NCBI GenBank assembly: GCA_003164855.1
Contig: PLUI01000256.1
Span: 8,144 to 41,727 of the forward strand
DNA from: Acidobacteriaceae bacterium
GTDB lineage: Bacteria > Acidobacteriota > Terriglobia > Terriglobales > Acidobacteriaceae
Length of the DNA: 33,584 bases
Direction of reading: 5' to 3'
Below are positions 31,993-33,584 of the stretch, piece after piece (within the stretch, counting starts at the first letter, position 1; every line of letters begins with the position of its first letter). The translations under genes were made by a program, and so were the position numbers. The notes under the pieces are model-generated. The model did not search any database. It saw nothing but the letters and a program-made list of their open reading frames with translations, and was not told where the DNA came from.

Positions 31993-33584
31993 TTACGGCT
32001 GCAGGAACCAGGGTGTCGCCGTAGGATCGGTCTTGAAGAACGTTGTCATCAGGCCGGCTTCCTTATTTCTTCCCAGAGCAGAAGAATGGAGACCATCACT
32101 GGTGTAATCCTGACAATCCCAGGTTAGACCGTCGTCACGACCGAGCAGTCCATTGGCCCAGGTGTAAGGTCCCCATAATAGCAGCGGCGCCATGACCGGA
32201 CCATTGGCGGGATTGTTGTTAAGAGCCGGATTGCCGTTGATCTGGTCGGCGATCACATTCTGCACAGCAAGCCCGAACTCGTAGGCATCGGGTTCTGGAT
32301 AACTGTTCGTAGGCCCATATCCACCGTAGTGAAGGCTGCTGATATAGACCAGTTGGAGATTGGGGAAGTAAGTATGCATATCCTGAATGATCGAGATCAG
32401 ATCATTTTCCTGGTCCTGCATATCGGCGGGGTAAATCCCGTTCGGATCGCTGTGAGGCATCATGAGAAATGCCGCCACAACCTGGTTTGCCGTCAAATTC
32501 TGATACGGCAGGTAGTAATTCGTGATGGTTGTCCAGGTTCCGCTGGTCGGCGAGGTCCAGTCGGGAGAATCCGTGCCATCGATCGCGGCGTTCACCAGCA
32601 CCAACTTGGAATTCAGCATGGGATCGGCCGCTTCCATGGGGCCGAACTCGTCCCACATGGTCCGAGTAATGGAGACTCCCACCGAGATCAAAGCGTAAGG
32701 CCCTGCACCAGAAGCGATGCTTTGCGCGTAGCTCTCAGCCGTGGCCAACTGAGTTGGTGGCGGCGTGTTCTGACCATTGGGATACAACCCTCCCTCATAG
32801 CCAAGGTAAGTACCCGTTCCCAGGTCGGTGAGCGCAACCAGCGGATTGTTTGTGCCGGCTACGTCCCAACTCGTGTTGCTGCACTTAGCGCCGGCGACAT
32901 TGGCGGCGACGGACGCGGTGAGCAGAGCAGTGGCGGTATTGGGCGGAACGCTCGAATCCGTCACCTTCGCGGTGAAGGTGTAGGTTCCTACTGCGCCCGT
33001 AGAAGTTCCAGTGATGGAACCGCTGGGGGATAAAGTCAAGCCGGCGGGCAGACTGCTGCCTGAAGCGAGACTCCAGGTAAGATTGCCGTTCCCGCCGGCG
33101 GCTGCCAGGTTAGCCAAATAGGATGCGGTCTGCGTAACCGTGGGCAATGTTGGGAAGCTCGTGATAGCCAGCGAACTCGGGGCTGTTCCACTTCCCGAGA
33201 CGCTCACCGTCTGGCCCGGGATAATATCCATCCCGAGATAGACGGAGTTCGTATAAGAGACAGCTTGCGTTGGCGAGAAGTTCACCTGGAATGAGAATGA
33301 CGTGTTCGGTTGGATTGCGACCGAAGTCGTGTAGCCCGAGTAGCTGAAGGGCGGTTCATCTGTCACGGAAGATAAGTGGAAGGCCGCCTTGCCGGTGTTC
33401 TTGACCGTGACGGTCTGCGAGGTGGTTGTTCCGAGAGGCTGAGGCGCAAAGGTCAAAATGTTCGGAGTAACCGTGGCAGCCGCGGTAGTTGTAACGCCCG
33501 TACCCGTGAACGTTACGATGGAGGGATTCGCGATTCCTTCAATCGCGATAGAAAGTTGCCCGGTGTAGGCCTGGGCGGCTTGAG
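31993..33584 (-). CDS. Ig-like/choice-of-anchor D protein with C-terminal SGNH-type hydrolase domain (5'-truncated)
   Basis: The frame is open from the stop (31993-31995) to the window edge, so the N-terminus is missing; a TTG at 33456 is only an internal codon. From the edge inward there is a choice-of-anchor D-like beta-sandwich (TFAPQPLGTTTSQTVTVKNTG...FQVNFSPTQA). Next is a putative Ig domain of the He_PIG type (LTWSLASGSSLPAGLTLSPSGSITGT). A C-terminal domain follows with LISVGVSITRTMW, matching an SGNH block I with the nucleophilic Ser, and DGLHSSALGR, a typical Asp-x-x-His block V. SGNH enzymes are esterases or deacetylases, often on acetylated polysaccharides. Blocks II and III are not obvious, so the hydrolase call is moderate. 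It faces the beta-helix gene convergently. Confidence 0.7.
   Translation of the reverse strand, partial: QAAQAYTGQLSIAIEGIANPSIVTFTGTGVTTTAAATVTPNILTFAPQPLGTTTSQTVTVKNTGKAAFHLSSVTDEPPFSYSGYTTSVAIQPNTSFSFQVNFSPTQAVSYTNSVYLGMDIIPGQTVSVSGSGTAPSSLAITSFPTLPTVTQTASYLANLAAAGGNGNLTWSLASGSSLPAGLTLSPSGSITGTSTGAVGTYTFTAKVTDSSVPPNTATALLTASVAANVAGAKCSNTSWDVAGTNNPLVALTDLGTGTYLGYEGGLYPNGQNTPPPTQLATAESYAQSIASGAGPYALISVGVSITRTMWDEFGPMEAADPMLNSKLVLVNAAIDGTDSPDWTSPTSGTWTTITNYYLPYQNLTANQVVAAFLMMPHSDPNGIYPADMQDQENDLISIIQDMHTYFPNLQLVYISSLHYGGYGPTNSYPEPDAYEFGLAVQNVIADQINGNPALNNNPANGPVMAPLLLWGPYTWANGLLGRDDGLTWDCQDYTSDGLHSSALGRNKEAGLMTTFFKTDPTATPWFLQP

Noticed and set aside
29347-33584. PEP-CTERM/exosortase sorting signals in the secreted proteins
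   Set aside because: No Pro-Glu-Pro motif followed by a membrane segment and basic tail was found at the C-termini visible here.

Overview
The window is about 33.6 kb of moderately GC-rich bacterial DNA. It most resembles an Acidobacteriota (Terriglobia/Koribacter-like) genome. The reasons are the large exported PQQ-like and NHL beta-propeller proteins with choice-of-anchor D tails, a UpxY/NusG-type antiterminator next to a small Fis-type regulator and a degenerate CpsD-like ATPase, and the general protein style. This placement is inferred from gene content, not from a marker gene.

Layout. (1) Positions 3-821 hold the 3' part of a membrane-anchored TonB-C-terminal-domain protein. (2) Positions 1079-9768 hold four exported proteins: two paralogous PQQ-like beta-propellers (1079-2719, 6495-8489) flanking an NHL-repeat protein (3116-6175), then a SurA/PpiC-like peptidyl-prolyl isomerase (8731-9768). 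A strong intrinsic terminator follows the NHL gene. (3) Positions 10200-29080 hold a co-directional, tightly spaced set of 12 genes, the most interesting part of the window. It opens like an exopolysaccharide locus (UpxY-type antiterminator, Fis-type regulator, CpsD-like ATPase with a broken P-loop, hexapeptide acetyltransferase). It then becomes a non-ribosomal peptide pathway: a PltE/PltF/PltL-like trio that should make pyrrole-2-carboxyl-S-carrier protein from proline; an A-PCP protein with a leucine specificity code; an overlapping cytochrome P450; an overlapping A-PCP-TE protein; a polysaccharide-type flippase; a GT4-type glycosyltransferase; and a C-A-PCP-TE protein whose thioesterase has Cys in place of the nucleophilic Ser. 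(4) Positions 29347-31878 hold a beta-helix lipoprotein. A bidirectional terminator follows, and then a convergent, 5'-truncated Ig-like/SGNH-hydrolase protein on the minus strand (31993-33584).

How the genes may work together (inference). The antiterminator could carry polymerase through the roughly 19-kb unit. The trio supplies a pyrrole acyl unit. The Leu A-PCP and P450 probably make a carrier-bound hydroxyleucine. The only condensation domain, in the last NRPS protein, joins at least one of these units to the amino acid of that module. A flippase and a glycosyltransferase lying between NRPS genes suggest that the product is glycosylated, lipid-linked or displayed at the cell surface. Four A domains, four carriers and two TEs against a single C domain make this an unusual, dissociated assembly line. 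I know of no characterised pathway with this combination. I saw no tRNA, rRNA, CRISPR array or insertion sequence.
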